NCBI RefSeq assembly: GCF_000424465.1
Contig: NZ_AUJY01000007.1
Coordinates: forward strand, 124,001-188,000
DNA: 64,000 bases
Origin: Butyrivibrio hungatei NK4A153
Lineage (GTDB): Bacteria > Bacillota > Clostridia > Lachnospirales > Lachnospiraceae
Direction: 5' to 3'
The notes beneath the pieces were generated by a model, which worked only from the letters and a program-made list of their open reading frames with translations, was not told where the DNA came from and did no database searches. A program made the translations under genes and the position numbers. The first letter of the stretch is position 1; each line of letters begins with the position of its first letter. Below, one piece after another: positions 63,173-64,000 of this stretch.

Positions 63173-63934
63173 TCAATCCCCGAGTATATTCAAAAATACT
63201 ACAAAGAGAACCAGCACCACAGCGAAAGAGCACATTGCCAAAAGCATGTATCCGTTCCTTTTCCGCGCTATTTTGGGATGTTTTTTCCCAAGGAAGTATA
63301 TCGGGATCATAAAAAATGATTCAAATATGATCATGCCGATTATGAATCTGACAGCTTCCTTCAAATTGCCAATGCCCCAATTTCCGCTAAACAAGCCAAA
63401 CACCGTGCCGGTCAGTACGATAGCGCAGACAGTTCCTATAACACACTGTTTCAGATCATATATATTACCGTCTCTGTCAATTCCCCAGCCAAGATGGCTT
63501 GCAATTATCTTCTTCTCTTCATGCGCAAGTTCTATTGCGATATCGATAAATGCATTGCCCTTCTTTTCTTCCTCCTCGATGTAGTTCCAGTAAACTTCTG
63601 AGTTAAAAGAATCTATTTCGGGCGAATCTTCTTTTATCTTCTTGCAAAGGTTTATTGAGCCTTTCAGCTCTTCCATCTGCTTATTAAGGTTTTCTAGGTT
63701 TTCTTCGAGAACCGCATCAATCTGCTTTGCTCCGTCAAAAAGATCTGCAATATCACTTACAGATAAGCCTGCCTTACGAAATATGATTATCTTCTTAAGT
63801 TGCTCAACATCTTCTGCTGAATAATCTCTGTATCTGTTCCCTTCTCTCTGAGGATTTATGAGTCCTTCTTTTTCATAGAATCTTACAGTAGCTCTCGGAA
63901 CCTCCAGTAATTCCTCGACTTCTTTAATTGTCAT
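63173..63934 (-). CDS. MerR family regulator with C-terminal membrane domain
   Basis: Protein of 253 residues. The N-terminal MerR HTH (TIKEVEELLEVPRATVRFYE, GLINPQREGNRYRDYSAEDV) is followed by a coiled-coil dimerisation helix (DAVLEENLENLNKQMEELKG) and a C-terminal region with three or four TM segments (CVIGTVCAIVLTGTVFGLF, IIGMIIFESFFMIPIYFLG, LLAMCSFAVVLVLFVVFLN). There is no Cys metal site. AAGGAGG precedes the ATG. Membrane-bound MerR proteins are found in Clostridia; the signal is unknown. Confidence 0.88.
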   Translation of the reverse strand: MTIKEVEELLEVPRATVRFYEKEGLINPQREGNRYRDYSAEDVEQLKKIIIFRKAGLSVSDIADLFDGAKQIDAVLEENLENLNKQMEELKGSINLCKKIKEDSPEIDSFNSEVYWNYIEEEEKKGNAFIDIAIELAHEEKKIIASHLGWGIDRDGNIYDLKQCVIGTVCAIVLTGTVFGLFSGNWGIGNLKEAVRFIIGMIIFESFFMIPIYFLGKKHPKIARKRNGYMLLAMCSFAVVLVLFVVFLNILGD

Positions 63935-64000
63935 CAGTGCAGCCTCCTTAGAATTTATGCCATAACTCTAAGCTGTAAAGAAGGTTTACAGTCAAGTTTT

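Overview
The window looks like chromosomal DNA of a Gram-positive anaerobe of the Lachnospiraceae (Butyrivibrio/Pseudobutyrivibrio-like). This is an inference from moderate GC by eye, strong GGAGG ribosome sites, clade-typical families (DUF5688, PF06541 CmpB-like, NusG-II plus Gx transporter, GH25 with SH3 domains) and hexuronate catabolism. There is no phage, integrase, IS element or CRISPR array. Most genes lie on the minus strand in short operons.

Layout. 1-6.4 kb: start of a ComM-like ATPase, pilT, a degenerate HD-GYP protein, yfbR-like, hemW and lepA, then rpsT divergently. 6.9-10.1 kb: a three-gene, probably metal-related operon (CmpB-like membrane protein, a COG0523 GTPase fused to a DUF1980-like domain, and a COG0523 GTPase with a large His/Cys/acidic tandem array) behind a clear TTGACA-17-TAGAAT promoter. 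10.2-12.6 kb: a long coiled-coil protein with eight 18-residue repeats. 12.9-13.8 kb: NusG-II and Gx transporter genes. 13.9-14.2 kb: a 292-bp near-perfect palindrome. 14.2-18.3 kb: gdhA, a CwlO/SleB-like hydrolase and a Gfo/Idh/MocA oxidoreductase. 18.3-22.5 kb: three tandem membrane-anchored SH3 paralogues with a tRNA-Arg(CCG) between two of them. 22.6-26.4 kb: DUF5688, efp, an unknown gene, an L,D-transpeptidase, aroQ and a YesU-like protein. 26.6-35 kb: carB, carA and purL. 35-41 kb: regulators (TetR, LysR, ArsR-like), a membrane-anchored HAD protein and a chemoreceptor. 41-46.5 kb: purA, then uxuB/uxuA with a divergent AraC regulator. 46.6-55.7 kb: NUDIX, PHP, GH25, macro domain, FNT channel, coaX with a PanT-like S component, gpx and coaBC. 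55.9-56.2 kb: a second palindrome of the same family. 56.2-64 kb: XRE-membrane protein, chemoreceptor, lipoprotein, GT1 glycosyltransferase, a probably frameshifted small gene, an orphan OmpR-type regulator, an eight-copy array of 52-bp hairpin repeats and a MerR regulator.

The genes mostly serve nucleotide, CoA, shikimate, glutamate and glucuronate metabolism, cell-wall remodelling and chemotaxis/type IV pili. The most unusual content is (1) the two long palindromes, which share a conserved tip but have different, internally complementary arms; (2) the metal-type GTPase operon with its DUF1980 fusion and metal-ligand array; (3) the 52-bp hairpin array upstream of an orphan response regulator. 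No complete known defence or mobile system was recognised.
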